A stretch of 33,862 bases of DNA from Acidobacteriota bacterium. GTDB taxonomy: Bacteria > Acidobacteriota > Vicinamibacteria > Marinacidobacterales > SMYC01. Each line of letters opens with the position of its first letter. The first letter of the stretch is position 1. Positions 6,931-14,415 of this stretch are shown one piece after another. The DNA lies in the NCBI GenBank assembly GCA_004356105.1, contig SMYC01000014.1:1-33862 (forward strand), read 5' to 3'. Below the pieces are notes generated by a model. That model made no database searches and was not told the origin of the DNA. It saw nothing but the letters and a program-made list of their open reading frames with translations. A program made the translations under genes and the position numbers.

Positions 6931-7503
6931 TTAGATGAGGTGCGCGCGGGAGAGCGTGTCTTCGACGAGCTCGTACACGTAGTCTTGAATCTGGCCCGTT
7001 TGGGTTTGGTCGCAATTCATGAACTGAATGCCGGCGCCCTCGAGGAAGTCGTTCTTCCGGACGCCGCCCGGATTGCTCCACGCGATGCGCCCTTCGATCT
7101 CGAGAGGTTGATGCTCACGAAACGTGCAGAAAGTCAGCCGGACAGTGCTGTCCACGCGGAAGGGAATCGGCGAGTGGACATAGGCGCCACCTACGCTGAT
7201 GTCCTGGAACTTGCCGGAGAAGAAGTTGTTGCGCGTCTCGCACAAAACGTCCGCGTCGGTGGGGATGCGCAAGAAGTCCACGGGGACTTTGCTCCTCAAC
7301 ATCGCCGGGGAAGTGGTGGGCAAGTCGTCCGTCGTCATCTCGGGCCGGTAGAGACCAGAGAAGATGCTGTCGAGGGTGAATGTGACCTCGACCCATTCCC
7401 TTTGCTGCTGGGGAGTGAGTTGCCCGTCGACACTATTTCGCAGTTGGTAGAGCCTCGAATATTGTTGAAAGATCTCGTAGATGTGGGCTTGTACCGCAGG
7501 CAT
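6931..7503 (-). CDS. PilZ-like domain protein
   Basis: The 190-residue soluble protein has a helical N-terminal part (about residues 1-50) and a beta-rich C-terminal part with FQDISVGGAYVHSP (Asp101, Ser103, Gly105-106), the DxSxGG motif of PilZ domains, followed by VRLTFCTF, LEIEGRIAWSN and GAGIQFMN strands. PilZ proteins commonly bind cyclic di-GMP, but the upstream RxxxR half of the binding site is not evident (only CETRNNF is near), so ligand binding is uncertain. A strong GGGAGGAG ribosome site lies 7 nt before the ATG. It appears to be a single-gene unit. Confidence 0.78.
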   Translation of the reverse strand: MPAVQAHIYEIFQQYSRLYQLRNSVDGQLTPQQQREWVEVTFTLDSIFSGLYRPEMTTDDLPTTSPAMLRSKVPVDFLRIPTDADVLCETRNNFFSGKFQDISVGGAYVHSPIPFRVDSTVRLTFCTFREHQPLEIEGRIAWSNPGGVRKNDFLEGAGIQFMNCDQTQTGQIQDYVYELVEDTLSRAHLI

Positions 7504-7734
7504 GTTAGGTCTCCTCCCTGGTCAGTTACTAGCCCCTTTACAAGATACGTTCCAGATATGTGATCTCGCGTATAATAAGGCCCGCTCTAAAGCTAAGTGG
7601 TTCAACAGCAAGTAGATGAGCTATGCGCGACAGCTGGGGTAAGGCGCTAGCGTACTGTCCGGGAGTGGGAAAGCTGAGGGGAGTTCACCACCGTCCCTGG
7701 AGGTTGATGTAGGGTTTATGCTACGGAGTCGAAA
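7504..7734. other. gene-free interval with a TATAAT on the plus strand
   Basis: This gap lies between the PilZ gene start and the ligase gene end. It must hold the PilZ promoter and the ligase 3' end. On the plus strand a perfect TATAAT (about 7572-7577) has no good -35 partner at 17 nt. Downstream, GACAG and CTGTC flank GGCGCTAGCG, which could form a weak stem. I recognise no known RNA family. Confidence 0.25.
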
Positions 7735-9012
7735 TCAGCGTTTTTCCGTCTTGAAACGGAATCGCCGCGCTTTGAGCTCGTAGCGGGGGAGGCTGGATGG
7801 CTCGGCGAGCTCGATCGTGGCGCGGATCCCGAGCTGGTTTCCAAGGGCTTCGGCTACGCCTGCTCGGATCGCCTCGGAGTCGGCGCCGGGAGCGACTTCC
7901 AAGTCGATGTGGAGCTCCCACATGCCACGCTCTTTCGAGATCTCGACCTGAAACTCGACGACCGCGGGTGCCTCGCGGATGATCGACTCGACCGCGCTCG
8001 GGTAAACGTTGACGCCGCGCACTTGGATCATGTCGTCGACCCTGCCTAGAATGCCGCCGGGAAAGCGTACGAACGGGCTTCCACATGTGCACGGCGTCGA
8101 CACCCATTTGACGACGTCCCCAGTGCGGTAGCGCAGCGCGGGCATCGCCCACCGGCCGAGATTTGTCAAGATGAGCTCGCCCGGCTCTCCCTCGGCGACG
8201 GGCTCCCCAGTATCCACCGAAAGGACTTCGGCGATGAACTCTGATTCCAGCAAGTGCAGCCCTTGGTCGTCCGGACACTGGTAGCCCCAGGCCCCGACCT
8301 CGCTCATCCCGGCGTGGTCCCAGCAGCGCGCGCCCCAAGCGGATTCGATTTGCTTACGAATGGACGCGACATTGGCTCCCGGCTCGCCGGCGTGAATCGT
8401 ATTGCGGATGGCGCTCGTTCGAAGATCGATATTCTTTTCCCGAGCGACTTCGATAAGCCGGAGCGCGTAAGTTGGCGTCGAAAGGAGCACCGTGGCTCGC
8501 GTTTCCATGAGCCAATGAAGCCTTTGCTCTGAGCTTTGAGCGCCGCCGGGGATCGCAAGCGCGCCGATCTGCTGCGCCGCCTCGTAGCCCGCCCAAAAAC
8601 CCACGAACGGCCCGAATCCGAACGCGGTAAAGATGCGGTCCTCACGGGTGATGCCGATGGCGCGATAAATTTCCTGCCAACAAAAGGTGAACCACGCCCA
8701 GCTCTCGTTGGTGTCGAGACATGTAAGGCGCCTCCCGGTCGTGCCCGAGGTGGCGTGAATGCGCGTGTAAGCGTCGTGCTCGAATGTGAGATTCGTCCCG
8801 TAAGGCGGGTTGTCCGCCTGGTCGTCGACCAGCTCCTGCTTGGTGGTAAACGGCATGCCGAGAAAAACCTCGAGCGACGAGATGGGGAGCGTGACGCTTT
8901 CGAGTTTTTTCCTATAGAACGTGTTTTGTTTTCGCAAGAGCGCGAGCCCGGAACCGGAAAGGTTCAGCTTCTCCAATTGTCGCTGTGCAATTTGTTCACG
9001 GGTCACGGCCAT
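7735..9012 (-). CDS. phenylacetate-CoA ligase (PaaK)-like acyl-CoA ligase
   Basis: This 425-residue adenylate-forming enzyme has the AMP-binding loop HATSGTTGRRL (Ser89-Gly93), a WDHAGMSEVGAWGYQC stretch matching the A5 region, LRYRTGDVVKW (the ribose-binding Asp region), a CTCGSPFVRFPG segment and a PaaK-type C-terminal domain (GRVDDMIQVRGVNVYPSAVE). The family activates aryl- or acyl-acids with ATP and CoA. No phenylacetate degradation genes are nearby, so the substrate is unknown. The ATG at 9012 gives MAVTREQIAQRQL, a sensible start; the open frame extends further upstream but into the dehydratase gene. It lies 10 nt downstream of that gene and is probably in one operon with it and DUF1028. 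Confidence 0.88.
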   Translation of the reverse strand: MAVTREQIAQRQLEKLNLSGSGLALLRKQNTFYRKKLESVTLPISSLEVFLGMPFTTKQELVDDQADNPPYGTNLTFEHDAYTRIHATSGTTGRRLTCLDTNESWAWFTFCWQEIYRAIGITREDRIFTAFGFGPFVGFWAGYEAAQQIGALAIPGGAQSSEQRLHWLMETRATVLLSTPTYALRLIEVAREKNIDLRTSAIRNTIHAGEPGANVASIRKQIESAWGARCWDHAGMSEVGAWGYQCPDDQGLHLLESEFIAEVLSVDTGEPVAEGEPGELILTNLGRWAMPALRYRTGDVVKWVSTPCTCGSPFVRFPGGILGRVDDMIQVRGVNVYPSAVESIIREAPAVVEFQVEISKERGMWELHIDLEVAPGADSEAIRAGVAEALGNQLGIRATIELAEPSSLPRYELKARRFRFKTEKR

Positions 9013-9022
9013 TGCGCTTACT

Positions 9023-9985
9023 CTAACCTCGAAGCTCGAGCTTGCCCGAGACGTCGAAATTCCCTCCGGAGAGTACAGCGACAGTCTTGGTTCCAGCGGA
9101 TAGGTCCAACCTGCCGGACAAAAGAGCGGCCGTGGTGGCGGCTCCGGAAACTTCGGTGAGAAGCTTGGCGCGCTCGAGCAGAAACCGGATGGCGGAGACC
9201 ATCTCTTCATCGCTGACCGTTACGAAAGTCTCCACGTTCGGTGCGATGGCCTCCCACACTTCTGGGTCGGTTTTCTTGGTCGCGAGGCCGTCGGCGAGCG
9301 TCTCGACCGCGTCGAGCTCCACCGGCCGGCCGGCTTCACGGCTTCTCGCCATGTTCGCTGCACCTTCCGGCTCGACGCCTATCACCTTCACTTGTGGTGC
9401 CATCACCTTGAAGGCGCTCGCCATGCCCGCGATGAGGCCGCCGCCTCCGATCGGCACGAGCACGACTTCGACATCGGGCAGGTCTTCGAGGATCTCGACG
9501 GCCACCGTCGCTTGGCCGGCCATGATGTACCTGTCTTTGAATGGGTGTACGTAGCTGAGGCCCTTTTCTCGGCCAATCTCGACGGAGCGCGCGTAAGCGT
9601 CGTCCCAAAGGGTGCCATGAAGAACGGCCTCGGCGCCATATTCCCGGACGGCGGCGACCTTGCTGCGGTTGGCGGCCTCGGGCATGACGACCCAGCCGGG
9701 AATGCGTTGGTGAGCCGCGACGAAAGCTACGGCTTGGCCGTTATTCCCCGCGGACGCGGTGATGATCCCCTTGGCGCGCTCGTCCGCGGGGAGACTCAAG
9801 ACCTTGTTGAACACGCCACGCGGCTTGAAGCTTCCGGTCTTTTGGAGGTTCTCCGCTTTTACGAAAACCTCGAGCCCAGAGCGCGCCCCGAGAGCGCGGG
9901 AAGAGAGAAGTGGCGTTCGGTGCACGAGCCCGTCGATGCGCGCGCGCGCCTCGTCGATATCCTGTCGGCTTGGTGCGAGCGTCAT
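9023..9985 (-). CDS. threonine/serine dehydratase-like PLP enzyme
   Basis: This 320-residue fold-type II PLP enzyme has the Schiff-base lysine in QKTGSFKPRG (Lys54), the substrate loop ASAGNNGQ (usually SAGNHAQ), and the phosphate-binding glycine loop IGGGGLIAG (Gly180-183). It has no C-terminal ACT domain, so it resembles catabolic threonine ammonia-lyase (TdcB) or serine racemase/dehydratase rather than feedback-inhibited IlvA. It would deaminate threonine to 2-oxobutanoate or serine to pyruvate. His to Asn in the SAGN(H)xQ loop is a small departure from the usual motif. Its ATG overlaps the DUF1028 stop (ATGA). Confidence 0.88.
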   Translation of the reverse strand: MTLAPSRQDIDEARARIDGLVHRTPLLSSRALGARSGLEVFVKAENLQKTGSFKPRGVFNKVLSLPADERAKGIITASAGNNGQAVAFVAAHQRIPGWVVMPEAANRSKVAAVREYGAEAVLHGTLWDDAYARSVEIGREKGLSYVHPFKDRYIMAGQATVAVEILEDLPDVEVVLVPIGGGGLIAGMASAFKVMAPQVKVIGVEPEGAANMARSREAGRPVELDAVETLADGLATKKTDPEVWEAIAPNVETFVTVSDEEMVSAIRFLLERAKLLTEVSGAATTAALLSGRLDLSAGTKTVAVLSGGNFDVSGKLELRG

Positions 9986-10773
9986 GGCACTAGCGCGTCG
10001 TAGCGCATACGGAGCGTCTTTATGGGGTTGGCGTTCTCGTGCGGCTCGATGTTCTCGTCGGTCACGTCGATGAACAGCGCATATTCACCGTCGCCTGTGG
10101 AGCCATCGGCCGAAAGAATATAGGCGACGTGCGACGTCTTGCCGTCGCACGGGGCGTCTGGAAGCGGCTCCGACTCGCAAGTACACCGCCCATCACCACC
10201 GGCCGTGTCGGCGGCTTCCATCGCAGCCATGACGCGATCGGTGAGGCTCCCCGAGCTCGCCTCGAAAGCCGCGACAGCGTTTCTTACTACGTCACCACTC
10301 GCGAGAATGTTTCCTTGAATCGAGTAATGAATGTCGGTGCCATTGACGCTGCCCTGAACGTCGAGCGACGCGTCGCGGTTCCCTGAACCGGAGAATCCCG
10401 CACTGCGGCCCTCTAGGTCGAGAATGCCGAACTGACGGCGCTCGATATCCGGGTCTTTCTGGAGGAGCGCGAGAATGGCCTCGGGCGAAGTTCCCTTGCG
10501 AAGCTCTTCCGCGATGAGCGTTTGGTTGGCGCGCGTCCGATCGAATCCGGCTTGCGCGGCGGCGATGCCTTTCCCAGGAACGACGATGGCCTGAATGTCC
10601 ATGAGGCCTTTGGACGGAAAGGCCGCGAAGCGAGCCTGGGCGACACAGGTTGCGGAAGCGATGACGAGCTCACCGCTTACGCGGTCGAGTGCTACGACCG
10701 ACCAAGTGGACGAGGTGGGTACGGCGACGAGAAGAGTCGCGAAGATTGCGAGCGCTATGGCGATTTGTCTCAT
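9982..10773 (-). CDS. DUF1028 family protein with signal peptide
   Basis: The N-terminus (IAIALAIFATLLVAV) is a probable secretion signal, followed by TWSVVALDRVSGELVIASAT, the start of DUF1028 proteins, an Ntn-hydrolase-like family of unknown activity. Other family blocks are VPGKGIAAAQAGFD, GSVNGTDIHYSIQGNIL and a C-terminal DGSTGDGEYALFIDVTDEN. A CTCESEPLPDAPC segment could form a disulfide or metal site. It is the first gene of a three-gene operon (overlapping the dehydratase by 4 nt). There is no Shine-Dalgarno; see the promoter entry just upstream. Confidence 0.88.
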   Translation of the reverse strand: MRQIAIALAIFATLLVAVPTSSTWSVVALDRVSGELVIASATCVAQARFAAFPSKGLMDIQAIVVPGKGIAAAQAGFDRTRANQTLIAEELRKGTSPEAILALLQKDPDIERRQFGILDLEGRSAGFSGSGNRDASLDVQGSVNGTDIHYSIQGNILASGDVVRNAVAAFEASSGSLTDRVMAAMEAADTAGGDGRCTCESEPLPDAPCDGKTSHVAYILSADGSTGDGEYALFIDVTDENIEPHENANPIKTLRMRYDALVP

Positions 10774-10784
10774 GGGCCCAGCAT

Positions 10785-10790
10785 TTTATA
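10785..10790 (-). promoter_or_regulatory. -10-like hexamer TATAAA before DUF1028
   Basis: TATAAA ends 11 nt before the ATG, and no ribosome site intervenes, so the transcript may be leaderless or nearly so. No convincing -35 is seen. Confidence 0.35.
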
Positions 10791-10884
10791 CGTTGTAGCT
10801 GTTCATGTGCCTCGATGTTAGGATCCCTCGCGTGCAGGCGATTGGAAGCTCGAGATCGTCGAGGACGCCCGGTCGCGGCTCGGC

Positions 10885-11442
10885 TTGCGAGTCTTGAAAA
10901 AAAAATGGACTACCTCCGCACGCGAGATCGTTTTCGAGACGCCGGTATTCTCGCTGCGCCGGGATCGCAAAAAACGGCTCGACTCAGCAACCTCCCACGA
11001 CTTTTATGTCATCGAATCTGTCGACTGGGTCAACGTGATCCCGTTGACTCCCGATGACGAGATCGTTTTCATCGAGCTGCACCGGCACGGGACCGATGAG
11101 ACGAGCCTCGAGATCCCTGGCGGCATGATCGATCCCAGTGACGCGTCTCCGATGGCGGCCGGTCTGCGGGAGCTTACGGAGGAGACCGGCTATTCGTCAC
11201 CCGAGCTCGTGGAGCTCGGCGTCGTCCACCCGAACCCGGCGCTACAGGGCAATCGGTGCTTTACCTATCTCGCCAAAGACGCGTATCTTGCGGGACCACC
11301 TCGGCCTGACGAGACCGAGGACATCGAAGTCGTCTGTTATCCGCGCGCGGAAGTCCCGCGTCTTCTGCGTGAGGGACGCATCTCGCACGCTCTCGTCATC
11401 GTTTGTTTTTTTTGGCTGTTCCAACACGAAGGACTCTTATGA
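10885..11442 (+). CDS. NUDIX hydrolase (ADP-ribose pyrophosphatase type)
   Basis: The 185-residue protein has a Nudix box at about residues 80-103: GG followed by RELTEETGY, with the catalytic REUxEExGU half intact and Asp where the box usually has Glu after GX5. The upstream FYVIESVDWVNVIPLT and LHRHGTDETSLEIPGG match ADP-ribose/NDP-sugar pyrophosphatases that protect the cell from reactive nucleotides. The start is uncertain: TTG at 10885 (given) or TTG at 10894, the latter giving MKKKWT, a common start for homologues. No good ribosome site serves either. A run of nine A at the start and eight T near the 3' end are slippage-prone. Its stop overlaps the next gene's ATG. Confidence 0.85.
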   Translation: MRVLKKKWTTSAREIVFETPVFSLRRDRKKRLDSATSHDFYVIESVDWVNVIPLTPDDEIVFIELHRHGTDETSLEIPGGMIDPSDASPMAAGLRELTEETGYSSPELVELGVVHPNPALQGNRCFTYLAKDAYLAGPPRPDETEDIEVVCYPRAEVPRLLREGRISHALVIVCFFWLFQHEGLL

Positions 11443-11864
11443 AGAAAGCACTGTCATTCATCAGTTTGTCGAGCCTATTGGCCGTGGTCCAAACGACGGG
11501 CGTCGACCCGGAAGTTTTGAAGCAAGCCGATCGTGTTTTTGCGGAACAAACTGCAGAACGAGGTTTGGATGGCTGGGTCGAAGCCTTTGCTCCCGATGGC
11601 AAACTGGTGAGTAGAGACGGCGTAACCGAAGGCCATGACGCCATACGTGCCGCCATGGGTGCGCTCGATAGATCCGATTTCTCTCTTTCGTGGGAGCCGC
11701 TCTTCGCCGAAGGCTCAGGCGATCTAGGTTACACGCACGGCACCTATCGACGTGAACGCGTCGATTCCGAGGGTAAGGCGGTGGTGGAAACGGGCCGCTA
11801 CGTGACGATTTGGCGCCGCAACGCCGACGGCAAATGGAAGGTCGTGTTGGACATAGGAACTTGA
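11439..11864 (+). CDS. secreted SnoaL/DUF4440-like small protein
   Basis: A 141-residue protein with a signal peptide (KKALSFISLSSLLAVVQT) followed by a single NTF2-like domain: ADRVFAEQTAERGLDGWVEAF, EGHDAIRAAMGAL, and the C-terminal strands GRYVTIWRRNADGKWKVVLDIG typical of DUF4440/SnoaL-like proteins. The role is unknown; such domains bind small ligands or act as isomerases. AAGGA 6 nt before the ATG supports this start, and the ATGA overlap with the NUDIX stop indicates coupling. Its TGA is immediately followed by the stop codon of the convergent decarboxylase. Confidence 0.85.
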   Translation: MKKALSFISLSSLLAVVQTTGVDPEVLKQADRVFAEQTAERGLDGWVEAFAPDGKLVSRDGVTEGHDAIRAAMGALDRSDFSLSWEPLFAEGSGDLGYTHGTYRRERVDSEGKAVVETGRYVTIWRRNADGKWKVVLDIGT

Positions 11865-13292
11865 TCAGTTCAGGGATTCAGCTGAATCCTGGATCCTTTC
11901 CCAGGCCTTGCGGACGTGGCGCTCTTCGGTCATGGATTGTCCGATGGCCATGCGCAGAGCGAGGCGGCCATCGAGCTTTGTATGGGTCAGGTAGAGTTTG
12001 CCGCTCTCGTTCAAGCGGTTCATGAGCGCTTCGTTCACGGCGTCGCCGCCGAGGTGACGAAAACAGACGAGGTTCAAAGGGGCCGGTGCGGCGAGCTCGA
12101 ATCGCTCATCGGCCTCGACCCAGCTCGCGAATTGGCGCGCTAGCTCGATGTGCTGCGAAACGTGGTGCCTCAGGCCTTCGATGCCGTAATGGCGAATGAC
12201 GAACCACAGCTTGAGAGCGCGGAACCGGCGCCCGAGCGGGATGTGCCAATCACGGTAGTCGATGACCGCGCCAGACTCCGTGGCTTCGTTGCGAAGATAT
12301 TCGGGAAGAATGCTCAGCGTGTCGATGAGATCCTTGCGGCTCTTGACGTAGAAACAATCGCAATCGAAGGTCGTGAACATCCATTTGTGGGGGTTGAAGC
12401 AATAGCTGTCGGCATGCTCGACGCCATCATGGATAAAACGGTATTCCGGTGAAAGCGCGGCGGTGCCGGACATCGCCGCGTCGACGTGGAGCCAGAGATC
12501 TTCTTTGCCGCAAATACGGCCGATTGCGGGAAGCGGGTCCATCGCGTTCGATGATGTCGTCCCGACGGTGGCGCAGACGAAAAAAGGCGTGAGCCCTTGG
12601 TCGCGGTCGGCGGCGATCTGTCGCGCGAGCGCCTCGGGCTGCATCGCGAAGGCTTCGTCGACGTCGATGAGGCGAAGGTTCTCCGCGCCTATACCGGCGA
12701 TCTTCACCGCTTTCTCGATCGACGAGTGGGCTTGCGATGACGTATAGGCGACCATGGTCCCTTGGATGCCGACACGGTTGGTTTCGAGCTTGCTGGCGCG
12801 CTCACGCGCGGCCAGCAGAGCGCACAAGGCCGAGCTCGACGCTGTATCTTGGATAACGCCGCCGCCCGTACCCGAGGATTTGAAGAAATCCGGAAGGCCG
12901 AGCATGTCGACGAGCCAGTCGAGGACGTGGGTCTCGAGCTCGGTGCATGCCGGGCTCGTTGCCCAGATCATGCCTTGCACGCCCAGTCCTGCGGAGAGGA
13001 GCTCGCCGAGGATGGCGGGCTCCGAGGAGTTCGAAGGGAAATAGGCGAAGAAGTTGGGTGATTGCCAATGGGTGATTCCAGGAATGATCAAGCGATCGAT
13101 ATCCGCGAGGATATCGTCGAAAGGCTCGCCTTTGTCGGGGGCATGTTCCGGAAGCGCTGCTCTGAGCTCGCCCGGCTTCGATTGCGATAGGACGGGAAGG
13201 TCTTCGATGCGGCTGCGGTAATCGGCGATCCAGTCGACGAGCTCGTGGCCGTGGCGGCGAAACTCGTCCGCTGTCATGTGATAGCTCTTCAT
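11865..13292 (-). CDS. group II PLP aromatic-L-amino-acid decarboxylase
   Basis: The 475-residue protein matches aromatic amino acid decarboxylases along its length. It has HWQSPNFFAYFPSNSS (substrate pocket region), GGGVIQDTASSSALCALLAAR, the PLP-stacking histidine in SSQAHSSIEKA (His189), the cofactor-binding Asp in LHVDAAMSG (Asp271) and the Schiff-base lysine in FNPHKWMFTTFDCDC (Lys303). It would decarboxylate tryptophan, tyrosine, DOPA or phenylalanine to the amine; which one cannot be told. AAGGAG 6 nt before the ATG is a good ribosome site. The ATG overlaps the stop of a truncated kinase gene, so it may be translated from that gene's message. Confidence 0.93.
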   Translation of the reverse strand: MKSYHMTADEFRRHGHELVDWIADYRSRIEDLPVLSQSKPGELRAALPEHAPDKGEPFDDILADIDRLIIPGITHWQSPNFFAYFPSNSSEPAILGELLSAGLGVQGMIWATSPACTELETHVLDWLVDMLGLPDFFKSSGTGGGVIQDTASSSALCALLAARERASKLETNRVGIQGTMVAYTSSQAHSSIEKAVKIAGIGAENLRLIDVDEAFAMQPEALARQIAADRDQGLTPFFVCATVGTTSSNAMDPLPAIGRICGKEDLWLHVDAAMSGTAALSPEYRFIHDGVEHADSYCFNPHKWMFTTFDCDCFYVKSRKDLIDTLSILPEYLRNEATESGAVIDYRDWHIPLGRRFRALKLWFVIRHYGIEGLRHHVSQHIELARQFASWVEADERFELAAPAPLNLVCFRHLGGDAVNEALMNRLNESGKLYLTHTKLDGRLALRMAIGQSMTEERHVRKAWERIQDSAESLN

Positions 13293-13579
13293 TTCTGCTC
13301 CTTGCGGAACAGTACATCGTTATCCTTGCCGATCTCGTAAAAGTGGCAGACGTTGGGATGACGGATGCGAGCGCCTGCTCGCGCCTCGCGCCGCAGACGC
13401 TCGCGAGCGTTTTCGCTGTCTGCCGCTTCTCCGATCGTCTTGATCGCGACGAGGCGGTCGAGCTCTTCATCGCGAGCCGCATAGACCACCCCCATACCGC
13501 CGCGACCGAGCTCGCGGTCAATACGATAGCGCCCCAAGCGCACGGGAATGCCCAATCTACCTCCTGGAATGGACGTCAT
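13289..13579 (-). pseudogene. Ser/Thr kinase N-lobe fragment
   Basis: Only the first ~96 residues of a Hanks-type kinase remain: LGRYRIDRELGRGGMGVVYAARD (glycine-rich loop), VAIKTIGEA (the ATP-binding lysine), RLRREARAGARIRHPNVCHFYEIG. The rest of the N-lobe and the whole catalytic C-lobe (HRD, DFG) are missing; the frame ends 12 codons later at the decarboxylase start. The ATG at 13579 (MTSIPGG) fits homologues better than the in-frame start at 13633. A deletion that fused the kinase 5' end to the decarboxylase gene would explain the layout. It may now serve only as a leader peptide for the decarboxylase. Confidence 0.8.
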
Positions 13580-13614
13580 AGTACCTGCTTTGATTCCGGA
13601 TATGTAGTTGGTGA

Positions 13615-13643
13615 TTGACTTCCGGTTTGGCACAGACTACTTT
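13615..13643 (+). promoter_or_regulatory. predicted sigma70-type promoter, leaderless start
   Basis: TTGACT (13615-13620), a 17 nt spacer, and TACTTT (13638-13643) end 7 nt before the GTG at 13651. No ribosome site lies between, so the message would begin at or next to the start codon. Confidence 0.5.
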
Positions 13644-13650
13644 TTCCACC

Positions 13651-14358
13651 GTGATCGGCCGCACTCTCTTCCACTACACGATCCAGGAAGAGCTCAGTCG
13701 TGGCGGGATGGGGGTCGTGTATCGCGCGCTCCCGATGAACTGTTGCCCGGCCTGGTCGCCGGACGGGAAGGAAATCGCTTTTCACAGTCTCCGAACGGGT
13801 AACCGTGATGTCTTTGTTGTGTCGGCCGATGGCGGCAGTTCGCATCAACTTACGAGCGCGACCAAGCAAGAGCGCTACCCGAATTGGTCACCCGATGGGC
13901 GTGAAATCGTCTTCCGGTCCAGCGGCGGAACGGAACAAGGAGAGATGTACATCGTTTCGCGGGGTCCCAGCGAAGTTGGGGGAGAGACACCGCGGAGGTT
14001 GACGTTCGATGCCGCCGTCGGCATTGCGATATGGTCTCCGAACGGTGAGCTCATCGCGTACAACTTGGGAGTCGGCGGCGTCCGTGTCGTGCCCTCAACC
14101 GGCGGCGAGCTGCGCATCCTTTCCTCCTTTGGACACTCGCCGCTTTGGAATCGAGACGGATCGACCATTTACTTCCTCGATCTAGACGGCATCTGGTCCG
14201 TTCTCAGCGCCGGCGGGGAGCCTCGAATGCTCGTGAGTTTCGACGATCCCCATCGTGTTTCCCTTCGCCCCGAATGGTCGACGGACGGCGAGCACTTCTA
14301 TTTCACGCTCACCGAGTACGATAGCGACGTGTGGGTGATGGAGCTGGAACAACGGTGA
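13651..14358 (+). CDS. kinase-PD40 gene with in-frame loss of the kinase core
   Basis: The protein opens like a Hanks kinase (VIGRTLFHYTIQEELSRGGMGVVYRA) but right after the glycine-rich loop, where RDxxLxRxVAIK should follow, it jumps into WD40-like repeats: CCPAWSPDGKEIAFHS, YPNWSPDGREIVFRS, AIWSPNGELIAYN, PLWNRDGSTIYFLD and PEWSTDGEHFYFTLTE. The ATP-binding lysine, HRD, DFG and the transmembrane segment are all gone, yet the frame stays open for 235 residues. It cannot be a kinase. It may be a neutral relic or a cytoplasmic beta-propeller. The GTG is preferred as start because homologues begin MIGRTL, and a promoter lies just before it. Confidence 0.7.
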   Translation: MIGRTLFHYTIQEELSRGGMGVVYRALPMNCCPAWSPDGKEIAFHSLRTGNRDVFVVSADGGSSHQLTSATKQERYPNWSPDGREIVFRSSGGTEQGEMYIVSRGPSEVGGETPRRLTFDAAVGIAIWSPNGELIAYNLGVGGVRVVPSTGGELRILSSFGHSPLWNRDGSTIYFLDLDGIWSVLSAGGEPRMLVSFDDPHRVSLRPEWSTDGEHFYFTLTEYDSDVWVMELEQR

Positions 14359-14415
14359 CGTCAAGTCTGTAAAATTCCGCCTCCACGCCTCGACGTCTTT
14401 CACGGAAGGTTACTC

